Source: Salvator merianae
Lineage: Eukaryota; Chordata; Lepidosauria; Squamata; Teiidae
DNA: 64,000 nucleotides
Assembly (NCBI GenBank): GCA_003586115.2
Contig: QVOM02000074.1
Span: 423,160 to 487,159, forward strand
Direction: 5' to 3'
Shown: positions 11,401 to 23,185 of the stretch, one piece after another
Numbering within the stretch: the stretch's first letter is position 1
How the letters are laid out: the number at the start of each line of letters is the position of its first letter
Notes under the pieces: model-generated
Told to the model about the DNA's origin: nothing
The model's database searches: none
The model's input: the letters and a program-made list of their open reading frames with translations, nothing else
Made by a program: the position numbers and the translations under genes

Positions 11401-12000
11401 ACAATGGTGGAAACAGTGGTGAGTGACTTAAACAGCCTTTTGCAAGCTGAAGAAATTATAATGGGAAAAGAAATGCTTCCACCTCACTTTATAGCTCTTC
11501 AGAGATTGATACATTAAGACTTTGAGAATGCTATTAAAACTATTAATGAAGAACACCAAGAGTTTGTAAATAAAGTAGATAAAATGCAAGAAACTACCTC
11601 CACATTTAATTAGGCAGTAGAATGTAAAGAAGACCTTGAGAAGCTGAAGGAAGATATCACCTCTCTTAAAAATCAAGTTCTTTATCACCAAACTCAATCA
11701 CAATGCTCCCATATTAGCCTTATAGGCTTAAGAGGAGATTTGGAACAACACCAGAGCCTTAAAGAAATTCTTGTGACCTGGTGGAAGCAGAAAATCCCCA
11801 AAATTGAACTGCAAATAGAGAACAAACAGCAAGCACATTGCTTCATAAGAGCTCACTCCAGCAATACCAAGGGTTGTGATAGTTTTGTTTGAAACCTTCA
11901 ACAAAAAGATTCAAGTATACAGGCACTGGCAAAGCTAGATTCAATTTTATTTAAGTTTCAAAAAATGCAATTTTCAAGACTTTCCAATGGAAATAATTAA
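11401..12000 (+). pseudogene. L1-clade ORF1-like coiled-coil remnant
   Basis: Plus-strand frames interrupted by stops read as a long charged coiled coil (EEHQEFVNKVDKMQE, KEDLEKLKEDITSLKNQV). A LIGLRGDLE block follows, resembling the RIxGLPEG region at the start of the L1/Tx1 ORF1 RNA-recognition domain, and then a WWKQKIPKIE-type helix. The order coiled coil then RRM-like is that of L1 ORF1p. An RT remnant of the same clade follows in the same strand at 13.4 kb, so the two may be one element. Clade assignment is by eye. Confidence 0.55.
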
Positions 12001-12781
12001 AGGAAAATAATAATAAAAAACTACAGTGAAGTTACAACAAGCTCTATATAGTGAAGTTAGAACTACAGCGAAGTTACAACAAGCTACTCAACATCTTACT
12101 GCTGGGACTACCACTCAGGGTAATCACTGCATCAGCAGCAATACAGAGTTAATAAAGATGCAGTGTGAGAAAATCTTGGAAGAACATGAACAGCCAACAT
12201 CACAAGAAAATTGAGACAAAGAGCAGCCTCAATCTGAGACAAACAGTGCTAGGCAATCAGATTGGCAACCAGTGAAACTAATAGTGAGCCAGCCTGCTAC
12301 TTGCCAAAACACTCGTCAGAACAGGAAAATCTCTGAGATGCTATACAAGAAAAAATAAATGCATAACCAAGACTGACTGAAGTCAAGGAGGGAAAGAGTG
12401 GTGGCTATAATTAACAGAATCAACAAGGTGAGGGAAACTCAGTAAGCAGACAACAATACGTAAGATTCATTGACAAATCCAAACCACCACCACAATAATA
12501 GTATAGAAGTCAGATTACAGAATGAATTTAACAAATTAGTTACCAGACAAAATTTAGAGATTCAGAAAATTAATTCTACTACTAATGAACTAAAAAAAAA
12601 ATGTAATAACACTCTAGTAGGCCAGCCCATTGCGTTTTAGTAGTGCTGCCCACCAACTTATTTACTGAAGAAGAAACACCATAATGTGTATAACAACATA
12701 ATGAGACATACAATAGCTATTATTTAGATATATGAAAAAACAGAGGGGGGAAGAATAGCAATATATAATTTAAGATTGAGC

Positions 12782-12825
<44 letters not shown>

Positions 12826-13440
12826 CACTAAAGAGAATATACTATAGTTATTGCTGGCCTATAGAGAGACATAGATAAGCAAAATAAATAATGGAAGTCT
12901 AAGAGATTATACTCTTTATTCTGCTTGCCATATAGCTTTTCCAAAATAGATTACATTCTAGTTTCAAACACTCTTATTCCCAACATCATCATTCTGACCC
13001 CCTCCCCCAATATATTTGAAATTTGATGTATTCTGGACAGAATGACCACAGAAATTGTGGAAACGCCCTCCATTCTAAGTGGCAAGAAATACAAAACTAG
13101 AGTCTGAAATTCAAAATTATTTTGATAATTATCCCAAGGTAACATAAATATATAAATGAGATAACCTGGCAAGTTAGGAAGCCCATGATAAAAGGCAAGA
13201 GCATTGCATAGGCCCCATGGCTTAAAGGATCCAACAGGAACATTTTAACATGCACTACTTTACAGTACTCTTAATAAAAAAGCTGTAGCAGTCATGTTTA
13301 GACATATTCAAAGCATTTGATTTTGCTTTCCATATATATTTATTAGAAATATTATCAAAGATGCAGTTTGAAGAGGGCTTACTGCAAGTAGCTAACTCTA
13401 ACTCCTCTGATAGATTAGATAATCTAATAAATTATTTCTC
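12001..13440. other. Decayed, probably L1-derived DNA with a duplication and a TA run
   Basis: It lies between the ORF1-like remnant and an L1 RT block, so it is probably the decayed 5' part of ORF2, but no endonuclease motif could be read. A 42-bp imperfect tandem duplication begins at 12,019 and 12,061 (both copies contain GAAGTTACAACAAGCT). Confidence 0.4.
12785..12822. repeat. (TA)n microsatellite
   Basis: An uninterrupted alternating AT run of about 38 bp. Confidence 0.95.
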
Positions 13441-13960
13441 CATCGAGGCATGAAACAAGGGTACCCACTCTCTCCCTTATTGTTTAATATTGCTGTAGAG
13501 CCTCTTATCAAGCTAGTCAGGGCAACTCCAGAAATAGTCCCATATGAGCCTAGAAAAATGAAAATTAATAATTATGCAGATGACACTGCTATGTTTATAT
13601 TTACTAAGAAGTTATATTTACAACAGTAAAAAAGTTGAAAGAGATCATAATGCATCAGAAACAAGTTAACGGAAAAAAATTAGAAATAATATTTAAAAAC
13701 ATTCCCCAGGCAACTCAACTCACTACTACAAGACTATCCACCTTAAAAGTACAAAACAAGAAAGTGAGTAATCTAGGAAATATAATTTCCAAGAATTTAA
13801 ATAAAGTTATTTACTCAAACTATTATCCATTTATTAATCAGGTGAAACAGAAGCTAAAACACTGGACTCACAAGTATTTCTCTCTCTCTCTTTTTAATTT
13901 TTTGAAATGGTTAAAACATACATTCAACTATTGTTTAAAAACACTTAATATATAAAGCCA
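13441..13960 (+). pseudogene. L1-clade RT palm fragment
   Basis: The plus-strand reading contains GMKQGYPLSPLLFNIAVEPL (family RQGCPLSPLLFNI) and NNYADDTAMF with an intact ADD pair. A decayed continuation follows in the 13,635-13,955 frame. This is the catalytic palm of an L1/Tx1-type ORF2. Stops before and after show it is dead. Confidence 0.78.
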
Positions 13961-13969
13961 TTCTATTAA

Positions 13970-14860
13970 TACACAACATTGACTTCTAGTCTCACTTATA
14001 AATGCCATATTCCGCTTTTCCAATATTATATCTTCTTGCCATCTGACTTTTTCTTGTAATCCTTGAAACCTGTAGCTAGTAAGTCCTTCTCTGTGTTCTG
14101 CATAGTCAATAAAAGCTTGCCAGTTTTAATAAATGTTGACACTATCTTATCTCTTACCAAATTAGTTAATTGGTCCATTTGTGCTAGGTCCATCATTTTT
14201 ATAATCCAATCATCCACTGATGGAATCTTTGGCAATTTCCACATTTGAGTAAACATAAGTCTTGCTGCTGTCGCCTTATACTACATTAGTGCCTTATGTT
14301 TTTCTAAGGGTTTGTCTGTTATTTCCAATTTTAAAAGTTCAGGTCTCCACTGGATCTGTATTTTAATCACTTTTTGCATTATTGCATGGTTTTCCTTCCC
14401 AATATTTTTTAACCATTGGGCAAGTCCACCACATATGATAATATGATCCTCCTTTCCCTCCATTATTTCCAACACTTGTTAGATACATCTTTAAACATCT
14501 TTTAGATAATTTCTGTGGAGTCATAGGCAATTTATACATCATTTTATAAAAGTTTTCCTTTAACACAATGTAAATTTCAAATCTTGAGTCCACTTTTTCT
14601 CCATGGTTCCATTTATAGATTATATTGAAAATTCCTTAACCATTTCACCCTACATTCTTTAAACTGTTTCTATTCTATTACAAATTTTAATAACAATTTG
14701 TAGATTATAGCAATTGAGCCTTTTTCTCCTAATTGTAATTCGTTTCCCTGTATTTTTTCCTATTCAAATTGTACATTCTTTTTCTCTAATTTGTAACATT
14801 CCTCTATTTTTTGCATACAAGAGCCATTATATATCATAATAGTCAAATCTTAATTGATCC
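13970..14860 (-). mobile_element. L1 ORF2 C-terminal fragment
   Basis: Minus-strand frames at 14,363-14,593 and 14,026-14,256 give KENFYKMMYKLPMTPQKLS, a GSYYHMWWTCP block (L1 C-terminal Cys/His knuckle) and PSVDDWIIKMMDLAQMDQLT. The same series occurs in the better preserved L1 at 49.9-50.7 kb. It is broken by frameshifts and lies opposite in sense to the RT fragment at 13.4 kb, so it is probably a separate insertion. Confidence 0.8.
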
Positions 14861-14879
14861 CTAGATTTCAGAACCTCCC

Positions 14880-15604
14880 CCCAACTGTTCCTTCTCCTTC
14901 TGCCTGATACCACCTGTGACCTACTAGACTCCTGTGTTCAGACCCTACAGCTGTTACAGCAGTTGGTCTACTGACTGGGAGTTGGTGCTCTTGGCAGAAC
15001 TGAGTCCTGCACGGCAGCACTTCAAAGCAACACCTGGTCCCAGTCATTCCAGCTGCTGGGACTTTTATACACGGGCTGCCTGTGGCTAAACTACTAGAAC
15101 CCTTGTCAAGAAAGTGGGAAGCTGCACCATCTGTGCCCAACGTGAGAGACTGGGCTACCCACCTCTTAACCCCTGTTCCTGTTGCCTGATATTTCCTGTG
15201 GACTGCTAGACTCCTGCTTTCAAATTCTACTGCTATTTACACTTGATGGACTGGTGGCTATGGGAGTTGGTGCTTCTTGGCAAGTCTAGGGCTTGCAAAG
15301 CAGCTCCTCAAGCCAACACCTGACCCCAGTTATTCCAGATGCCTGTGGCAGCAGCCTGCCCCGAGGGCCCCTTTAACTAGATTCCTTGGTTTTCTGTTTT
15401 TCTTTTTATATTTGTTTTCTTTTTTAATGGAGGCATTTATTTAAAAAATGTCCCTTTGAATTTACTTGTTGTTTAATACTGTTTTTAGGTAATTTATTGT
15501 ATTTATTTTATGGGGAGGGAATAATGTGTTAAGGCAGGGATGTAGGGGAAGAGCTGTCACAAGGATTTACTATTGCTGTGGTGAGGGGGGGCAGGGGGAG
15601 ATAT
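14880..15604 (+). mobile_element. L2 LINE 5' leader (5' part of the split host L2)
   Basis: This is plus-sense L2 leader sequence alignable with the complement of 9,640-10,100 in copy 1. Landmarks are GGGAGTTGGTGCTTCTTGGC, GCCAACACCTG, a C/T-rich tract and finally GGGCAGGGGGAGATAT. Homology breaks at 15,604, where an opposite-strand L2 begins, and resumes at 19,005 with GGCATTGGGAGGCAG exactly as in an uninterrupted L2. The block contains two tandem leader units, about 14,880-15,170 and 15,171-15,365. Confidence 0.8.
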
Positions 15605-15858
15605 TTTTATTTATTTATTATTTATTTATTTGCATTTTATCACAACAACAAAAAGCTCATAAAAGACACGCAATAAAACAGGATTCTGAAAGTAGGGAGG
15701 GAAAGCTGTTCCTTTAGCCAAAGGCAAGGGTAAATAGGTGTGTCTTTATTGCTCTCCTAAATATGTAAAGTGAGGAAGCTTGACGCACCCCAGGGGGAAG
15801 AGTGTTCCACAGTCTGGAGGCCACCACTGAAAAGGCCCTATCCCGGGTGCCCACCCAT

Positions 15859-16677
15859 TTAGCTGTTGAGGGCCTCATTTGCAGATCTTAAGGCACGGGC
15901 AGGCTGATATGTGAGAAGGCGCTCCTTTAGGTATTTGGGGCCCAAGCCATTTAGGGCCTTATAGGTTAAGGTTAACACCTTGAATTGGGCTAGGTAGTGA
16001 ATTGGCAGCCAGTGCAGCTCTTTTAAGACCGGTATGATATGCATCCGGCCAGCTGTTCCAGTCAGCAGTCTTGCTGCTGCATTCTGCACCAGTTGCAGCT
16101 TCTGAACCGTCTTCAAGGGCAGCCCCATGTAAAGTGCATTACAGTAATCTAATCTGGAAGTTACCAAAGCATGGATTATTGTGTCCAGATTATCCTTGTC
16201 CAGAAGGGGTTGTAGTTGGCGAACCAGCTGTAGCTGGAGGTATGCATTCTTGGCCACCGCCTCCACTTGAGTTTCAAGTGTAAGCGTAGAGTCCAAGAGT
16301 ACACCCAGATTCCTCACCTGTCCTTTCCAGGGCAAAGCAACTCCATCAAGGGCCAGGTGCCTTCCAACTTCATGGACCCAAGACCCTTTGACACACAGTA
16401 CCTCCGTGTTGTCTGGATTGAGCGTCAATTTATTGGCCCTCATCCAGCCCATTACTGCATTCAGGCACCTGTCCAACACTTCAACCACCCATCCTGATTC
16501 AGATGGCACAGATACGTAGAGCTGGGTGTCATCTGCATATTGATGACATCTGAGTCCAAATCTCCTGATGATCTCCCCCAGAGGCTTCATATAGATATTG
16601 AAAAGCATGGGAGATAAGATTGATCCCTGAGGAACCCCACACCTGAGTTCCCATGATGACGAGCAGGAATCTCCCAC
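15859..16677 (-). pseudogene. L2 reverse transcriptase, C-terminal half (272 codons)
   Basis: The frame starts at the RT palm: LRCGVPQGSILSPMLFNIYM (11-30) and CHQYADDTQLY (44-54, catalytic Asp pair intact). The thumb and C-terminal blocks LDRCLNAVMGWMRANKL, LVTSRLDYCNALYMGLP, LQLVQNAAARLLTG, HWLPIHYLAQFKVL and YKALNGLGPKYL follow. This is the best L2 RT palm and thumb in the window. The upstream fingers (16,699-17,138) are in other frames with small deletions, so no complete ORF2 remains. Confidence 0.9.
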
Positions 16678-17637
16678 AACTACCTTTTGAAATCGGCCTC
16701 AGAGATAGAGGTGGAACCACTGTAACACAGTGCCTCCAACTCCTAAACTCCGTAGTCCCTCCAGAAGGATATCATGATCAATGGTCTCAAAAGCTGCCGA
16801 GAGATCCAGGAGAACCAATAGGGATGCATTCCCCTTGTCTTTCTCCCGGAGAAGGTCATCAAGTAGGGCAACCAAGGTGGTTTCTGTGCCGTAACCAGAC
16901 CTGAAGTGAGATTGAAATGGGTCTAGATAATCAGCTTTGTCCAAGCATGCTTGCTCAAAAATGGTATGTTGGCCACCGGGCAATAGTTGTTTAAATTATC
17001 TGGATTCACAGAGGACTTATTGAGGAGGGGACATACCACCGCCTCTTTAAGAGTGGGTGGGACCACCCCATCTCTCAAGGATGCATTTACTACTCCCTGG
17101 ACCCACGCGATCATACCCTCCTTGCTAGTTTTTATCAACCAAGAAGGGCAAGGATCTGGAGGACATGTAGTAGGTCAAACTCTAGCAAGCAGCTTGTCCA
17201 CATCCTCAGGCCACAATAATTGAAACTGATCCAAAGTAACTGGACAGACAGTTCTCTGGACACTTCCTTGGATTATTCTCAACTGTGGCATCCAATCCCC
17301 CATTAATCCCCCGCAATTACCCTTGTTTTCTTGGGCATGATTTTATAAGGCCATTTACTACTTGGAAGAACTCTGCTGGACGGTTAGTTAAGGATGCAAT
17401 GGTGGTGGAGAAATAAGATATTTTCGCCACCATCACTGCCACATGATAGGCACGATAATGTCTTCTAGCCTATGTTCAGTCAGATTCACAGTGAGATTTA
17501 TGCCACCTGCGCTCTAGCTGCCGACCTTCCTGTTTCATTGCCCCTAACTCTGCGGAATACCAGGGTGCATTATTTCACCCCTAGAGGCTGAAATATGACT
17601 AAAATAGTTATTATTTAATTTTTATGAGGTCTCTTGG

Positions 17638-18381
17638 TTAAAAATAAGTACAGATCAATCTGAAATTATGTTTATTATGAGCTCTACAGGCATGTTGAGG
17701 GCACTTGGGAATAATCATGTCGATGGCCCTGTTCATGTCCTGATTCCAGAGAGAGACCAGAGCCTCGGCAGGAACGTCATCCATGCCGACAGGAAAATCC
17801 CTCAGAGCATTCAGGAATTGCTCAGATTCCATAAGTCTCTGGGGACAGACCATCTCAATGGGTCCCCCACCCCCATGGAGGGGAGCTGTCACTGTTAGTC
17901 CAAATTTTACCAGGGAATGATCCGTCCATGACAGTGGGTTTATCATCAGCCCTCCTATCAATGGATTCTCATCAATTGGCTCTGTGGCAAAGACCAGATC
18001 GAGGGTATGGCCTGCTGTGTGAGTTGGGCCACTTACAAACTGAGACAGCCCCATAGTTGTCATGGAGTCCATGAAGAACTGAGCTGGTCCACTGGGGATA
18101 GTCTCCGCATGGATGTTAAAATCTCCCAACACCACTGTGGCAGGGGCCTCCAGTACCACATCAGAGATCACCTCAACCAGCTCAGATAGGAAGGTTGCTG
18201 GGCAGTGGGGTGGGCGGTACACCAGCAAAATTCCTATTCTGTTTCTCTGGCCCAGTAACAAGAACAGCTCCTCAAATCTAGTCATAGAGCGGATTGGTCG
18301 TCTGGTAAGAGAGATGGAAGTCCTATGGACTACAGCAACACCCCCTCCCCTCCCCAGTGGTCTGGAACAGTGCTGCACCAA
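17638..18381 (-). pseudogene. L2 AP endonuclease, C-terminal two thirds (247 codons)
   Basis: It reads through PLGRGGGVAVVHRTSISLTR (8-27), RIGILLVYRPP (48-58), the metal-binding VVLGDFNIH (83-91), FVSGPTHTAGHTLDLVF (115-131) and SWTDHSLVKF (151-160, catalytic Asp-His pair). These are the expected AP-endonuclease motifs in order. Truncation upstream and a frame change after residue ~230, where the extra 107-bp block sits, disable it. Confidence 0.88.
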
Positions 18382-19004
18382 GTAGCCTGGGGGACAAAGC
18401 TGGGTAAGACTAGGCCCACCCAGTTCATCTATCCAGGTCTTCGTAATGCCAGATCAGCCCCTTCATCCAGAATTAAGTCATTTATTCAGAATTAAGTCAT
18501 TAAGAATTTATTCTGGCCTGATCTGATTCAAAAGCAGCACTGCCAGGGTGGTGGGCCAGTTGGCAGGCATCCCCAAATTCTGCTGGTTGGAAGGCAGAAC
18601 AGAAGGAATGATAGCTTCTTCTCCTAATCTGTCACTTCTGCCTCCCAGCGCCATATCTCCCCCTGCCCGTCACCACAGGGATGGTTGCCCCCTGTAACTG
18701 TTCCACCCCTGCCTTGACACATTATTCCCTCCCTACGAAACAAACAAACAAAAAATGGTACAATAGTTAAGCTAAAAACAGTGTTAAACAACAATTAAAT
18801 CAAAGATGCAAGTTAAAAATAAATCTGCCAATAAATAAGAAATAAAAGGAAAAGGAAAAGAAAACCAAGGGACTTAGACAGAGTGACCCTTGGAGCTGCC
18901 TGTCGCCACAGGCTGACAGTTACAGGGGAGGGACTTGATAGATGAGTCCCCTGCAGGGCAGATGGAGTGGCCCTGCGTCCCCTCTGTCTCTCTCCTGCAG
19001 ATAT

Positions 19005-21575
19005 GGCATTGGGAGGCAGAAGTGATAGATTAGGAGAAGGATGTATTAAAGCTAACCCTCCTTCTGTTCTGCCTTCGAACTGGCAGAATTTGTGGATGCT
19101 TGTCAACCTGTCCACTGTCCTGGTGCTGCTACTTTTTGAATGCTAGGTCAGTCCAAAATAAAGCATCATTCATCCATGACTTAATTCTGGATGAAGGGGC
19201 TGATCTGGCATGCATTACTGAGACCTGGGATGGATGAACTGGATGGACCTAGTCTTACCCAGCTTTGTCCCTCAGGCTATTCAGTGCAGCACTGTTCCAG
19301 ACCAGTGGGGAGGGGGCATTGCTGTAGTTCATAGAACTTATATCTCTCTTACCAGGTGACCAATTCCTTCTACAACTAGGTTTGAGAATATAATATTAAA
19401 AAAATACAACTGGGTTTGAGCGCGGTTTTTGTTGTTCGGCCAGAAAAACAGAATAGAGATGTTGCTGGTGTACCACCCACCCTGCTGCCCACCACCCACC
19501 CTATCTGGTCTGGTCTGATATTGTGTTGGAAGCTTCTGCCACGTGGTGTTGGGGGGTTTGACATCCATGTGGAGATTATCCTCAGTGGAGCAGCTCAGCT
19601 CTTCATGGCCTACATGACAACCATGGGGCTGTCTCATTTTGTAAGTGCCTAATGCACATAGCAGGCCATACCCTCAATCTGGTCTTTGCCAGACAATCCA
19701 ATGATAGGAGGGCTAGTGGCAATCTCATTGTTATGAACAGATCATTTGCTGGTAAAATTTGGACTTGCAGTGGCAGCTCCCCTCCACAGGAGTGGGGAAT
19801 CCATTGAAATGGTCTGCTCCCAGAGACTTATGGAAACTGAGCTAGGCTCTGATCTCTCTCTGGAATCAGGAGATCAGCAGGGCCATCAACACAATCACTC
19901 CCAAGTGCCTTCAGCATACCTGTAGAGCCCATAAAGTACCATGATATTCCATAGAGTTATAGGCAATGAAACAGGAAGATCAATGACTAGAATGCAGGTG
20001 GTGTAAATCCCAATGTGAATCAAACCAAACACAGGCTAGAATACATTATCATGTCTGCCATGTGACAGTGATGGCAGCAAAAAGGTTATATTTGTAGGGC
20101 ACTTTGAGGGCAAAGTTGCTCAGATTCATGGGCCATTGGGTGCCACAGTTGAGAATATTCCAGAGGAGTCCAGAGAACCATCTGGTCCAGTTACTTTGGA
20201 ATTATTGGGCCTGTTGGCACTTGCAACTAGTGAGTGTCAGGAATGCTCACTAGACAAGTGTGTTCGCACCAGCAGATGGCCGTAGCGACCATCAGCAAAC
20301 CTTATCCGCTGCCGATCGTTACTACCGCTGGACAAGGTAATAACTGTCCGAATCCTCACCTGAAGCAAAAAGTGACTTTCAGGTGAGGATTCGTTTGCAC
20401 TTACCTTTCCACGGCAGTGGCCATCTTCCGGGCAATCAGCCCACCCATCATGCATGCGTGATCTCGCGATCACGCACTGCATGATGGGAAATGGAGCCTA
20501 CCCCTTCACATGGGCCCAAATGGGCCCGTGCAAGGCCCCAGTCGGGGCCACGCTGCCGTGATTGAGCCAGGGACGCTGGATGGGGCCATGTTGCGCCCCG
20601 TCCGGTGTTTTGGTGTCCGATCGTGGGTGCAAAGGCCCAATTGCGCTATGGGGGAGAGGGGCCCAGTGTGCATGCTGCATGGGCCTCTCAGTCGCCATGC
20701 CAATGGCCTGATGCTTGCAGGCTGCTGCCACGGCAACTGCCCTTCACGCCCATGATTGGGCACCAAAACACCAGATGGGGCGCAGCGCCATCCGGCGTCC
20801 CAGGCCTGATCGTGGTGGTGTGGGCCCAACTGGGGCAGGCCCCATTGCCCACCATGCATGTTTGCACGGAGCTGCTGCGGTTGCCATGGCAGTGGCCAGA
20901 TGCTTGCCGGGCGCTGTCATAGTGAGCATCAGGCAAAGCTAGTGGCATTCGCAGTCGCGAACACCAGTAGTCAGCCTAAGATAGGTTCTCAGGCCCCATT
21001 GTCTGCACGATGGGGTCTGTTCCGTGCTAGAATGGGCTGATTAGCCCATTCTAGTGTGGGAAGTCTGAATAGGCCCATTATCGCAGCCTGAGGATGTGGA
21101 TAAACTGTTTGTAAGGGTTTGGCCTACTGCATGTGCTCTAGAATGTAGCCTTTCTTGGTTGATAAAAGCTAGCTGACAGGGTGTGATAAGTGGCTCCAGG
21201 GACTAGTGAATACCTTCTTGAGAGATAGGGTGGTCCCACTGGCTCCTAAAGAAGTGGTGGTACAGCCCCTTCTCAAGAGATCATCTGGATCCAGAAGATT
21301 TAAATAACTATTGCCTAGTGCCCAACATACCCTTTTTGGGCAAGGTATTGGAGAGGGCTGTGGCTTTTCAACTGCAGGCATGCTTGGAGGAAACTGATTA
21401 TCTAGACCTATTTCAATTTGGTTTCAGGTCCGGTTATGGCAAGAAACCACCTTGGTTGCTCTGGTTGATGATCTTCTCCTTGGAGAAAGACAAGGGGAAT
21501 GTGACTCCGTTGGCTTTTAATACCATTGACCATGATATCCTTCTGGAGAGACTATGTAGTTTAGGAGTTGACCCT
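19005..21575 (+). mobile_element. L2 LINE body (3' part of the split host L2)
   Basis: It continues the leader at 14,880-15,604. Endonuclease-coding sequence is recognisable from 19,140 (AGGTCAGTCCAAAATAAAGC onward) but heavily frameshifted. An RT-finger block at 21,290-21,570 reads VPNIPFLGKVLERAVAFQLQ, LFQFGFRSGYG and NTIDHDILLERL. It is interrupted by the hAT-like element at 20,208-21,075 and ends abruptly near 21,575 against another LINE. The copy is older than the L2 nested in it. Confidence 0.82.
20208..21075. mobile_element. Non-autonomous hAT-like DNA transposon (GC-rich core)
   Basis: It interrupts L2 sequence that reads AATTATTG then GGCCTGAGG in other copies. The imperfect 8-bp duplication is AATTATTG (20,200-20,207) and CATTATCG (21,076-21,083). 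Termini are GGCCTGTTGGCAC on the left and, on the complement of the right end, GGCCTATTCAGAC. A perfect 16-bp inverted repeat lies at 20,349-20,364/20,378-20,393 and a perfect 12-bp one at 21,027-21,038/21,043-21,054. No transposase is encoded; frames in the 20.5-20.95 kb core are compositional. The hAT assignment rests on the 8-bp duplication only. Confidence 0.65.
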
Positions 21576-21963
21576 CTCCAGAGGTCAATGAAGCCCACCT
21601 TATTCCCATTAGACAATCAAAAGACAAGGGCTGCAATTATGCAGGTCTATGCCTCCTAAACCCATTTTGACCAGGTGATATTGAATGGCTCCACAGAAGG
21701 CAATAGGGATGGAGCGTTTACTTTCATATCAAGCTTGGGAGCATCAACTATTGACTATATTATTGTGTCATACAAGCTTATAATTAAAGTGGTAGAGTAC
21801 AAAATTGGGGACTGTATGGATAGTGATCATCTTCCTTTGAGTTTACTCCTCAATGTAATCAATACTATATTCTGTAATACTAAGCACAAATTTCATATGA
21901 CCAGCAAGCCAGAATTGAGATTCTCCTGTATTAGGTGGTCTGAACACCTGAATGGTGAAATAC

Positions 21964-22297
21964 AGAAGAAGAAGAAGAAGAAGAAGAAGAAGAAGAAGAA
22001 GAAGAAGAAGAAGAAGAAGAAGGTGGTTTTTACACCCCACTTTTCTCGGCCGAAGCTGACTCACAGTGGCTTACAAGGTTATTTTTCACCCAAAGGCTTA
22101 CATCTGTCTATCTTCCGCATCACACAATGTGATGCTCCCTATTTATCTACTTGCAATTACTTGCTTTCGAACAGCTAGGTTGGCTGGAGCTAGAGGCCAG
22201 TAGAGGGCGCTCATCCCCTCCACACGGCAGACAGGGGCATTGAACTTCGATCCTCCTACTGAAAGATCAGTGCCTTAGCCTTCTGCGCCACCATGCC
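21964..22297 (-). mobile_element. tRNA-derived SINE with (CTT)n tail
   Basis: Read on the minus strand, the 5' end begins GGCATGGTGGCGCAGAAGG, containing an A-box-like TGGCGCAGAAGG. About 40 nt on is a B-box-like GTTCAATGCC. These are internal RNA polymerase III promoter elements of a tRNA-derived head. A central body includes GCAAGTAGATAAATAGG, common in squamate SINEs as I recall, and the tail is (CTT)n, seen on the plus strand as GAA repeats at 21,964-22,021. It is inserted in the APE-type LINE. No target duplication could be fixed. Confidence 0.78.
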
Positions 22298-23185
22298 TCA
22301 AGAAACGTCATTCCACCAAAAGCCTTGGTATGCAAAATGCTTTATTAACTGAAACCTTATCAGAAGCAACAATTATGCTATTCCAAGATTTAATCTCAGA
22401 CCTTCAAGAATGTTTGAGTTGCAAAAATGATAAATGGCAGTCCTTACTTGCTAGTAAGTCCAAGTGTTGGTTCGATAAAGAACTCATTGACATGAAACAT
22501 AAGTTATTAGGAAGATACAGAATATATAGACTAACCTACTCTTCTATACTCCCTCTGGTTTAAACTCAAAAGAAAATACAAGGCTCTGATTAAGACCAAG
22601 AAGATTCAATACCAAAGGGAATCATGGCAATGTTTGACAAATGCCTCACTGAAAAGAGACTGCTCCACTTTCTGGAGAGTTGTTGCAAAGGATGGCAAAA
22701 TGAATACATTATTCAAGTTAAAACCTGGGAAAACCATTTTCAGTCCCTATATACAAGCAAATATCCATCCCAAGTATCCCTTCTACCCTCACTTAGTGAA
22801 GAATCAAAGCGGTCTCCGGTCACTACAGAGAAAGTTTATAAACTTACCACCAATCTCAAGCAAGGCAAAGCTCCGGGCTCAGATAATATTAGTGGGCCCC
22901 AGTGCTAGCAGCCCTGTTTACCAGCATAGATAGATTTACCATGCAAAGATTCCCGATGACTGGGGCTTAGCAATAATTATCCCAATATACAAGAAAGGGA
23001 ATAGAACTAACCCATCAAATTCTAGACCTATAAGTCTTCTAAGTATTATCAGCATGCTGTATGCTGCATCTCTTTGTGCCAAATTACTGGACTGGCTGAA
23101 TTAGGAGACTATCTTAGCAGATGCACAAGCAGGATTCAGAACTGGGTGCTCAACCGTCAATTGTGGTTTAGTACTTCAACATCTT

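Larger units (their letters stand above)
15605..18998 (-). mobile_element. Near-full-length L2 LINE (copy 2) nested inside another L2
   Basis: The 3' end at 15,605 carries TTTAT repeats and the L2 3' UTR; RT, endonuclease, an A/G-rich leader stretch (18,830-18,865) and the 5' leader to 18,998 follow on the minus strand. The 6-bp sequence AGATAT flanks it (15,599-15,604 and 18,999-19,004) and occurs once at the corresponding position in other L2 copies, so it is the target duplication. Length is about 3.4 kb. An extra ~107-bp block at 17,573-17,677 is absent from copy 1. Confidence 0.88.

Noticed and set aside
20498..20950. Overlapping open frames in both strands of the 20.5-20.95 kb core
   Set aside because: They lie in the GC-rich core of a non-autonomous transposon. 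Multiple mutually overlapping frames without domains indicate composition, not genes.
21675..22178. 167-codon frame with a poly-lysine stretch
   Set aside because: It joins real LINE endonuclease sequence to a GAA microsatellite, the tail of an opposite-strand SINE, so the Lys run is an artefact.
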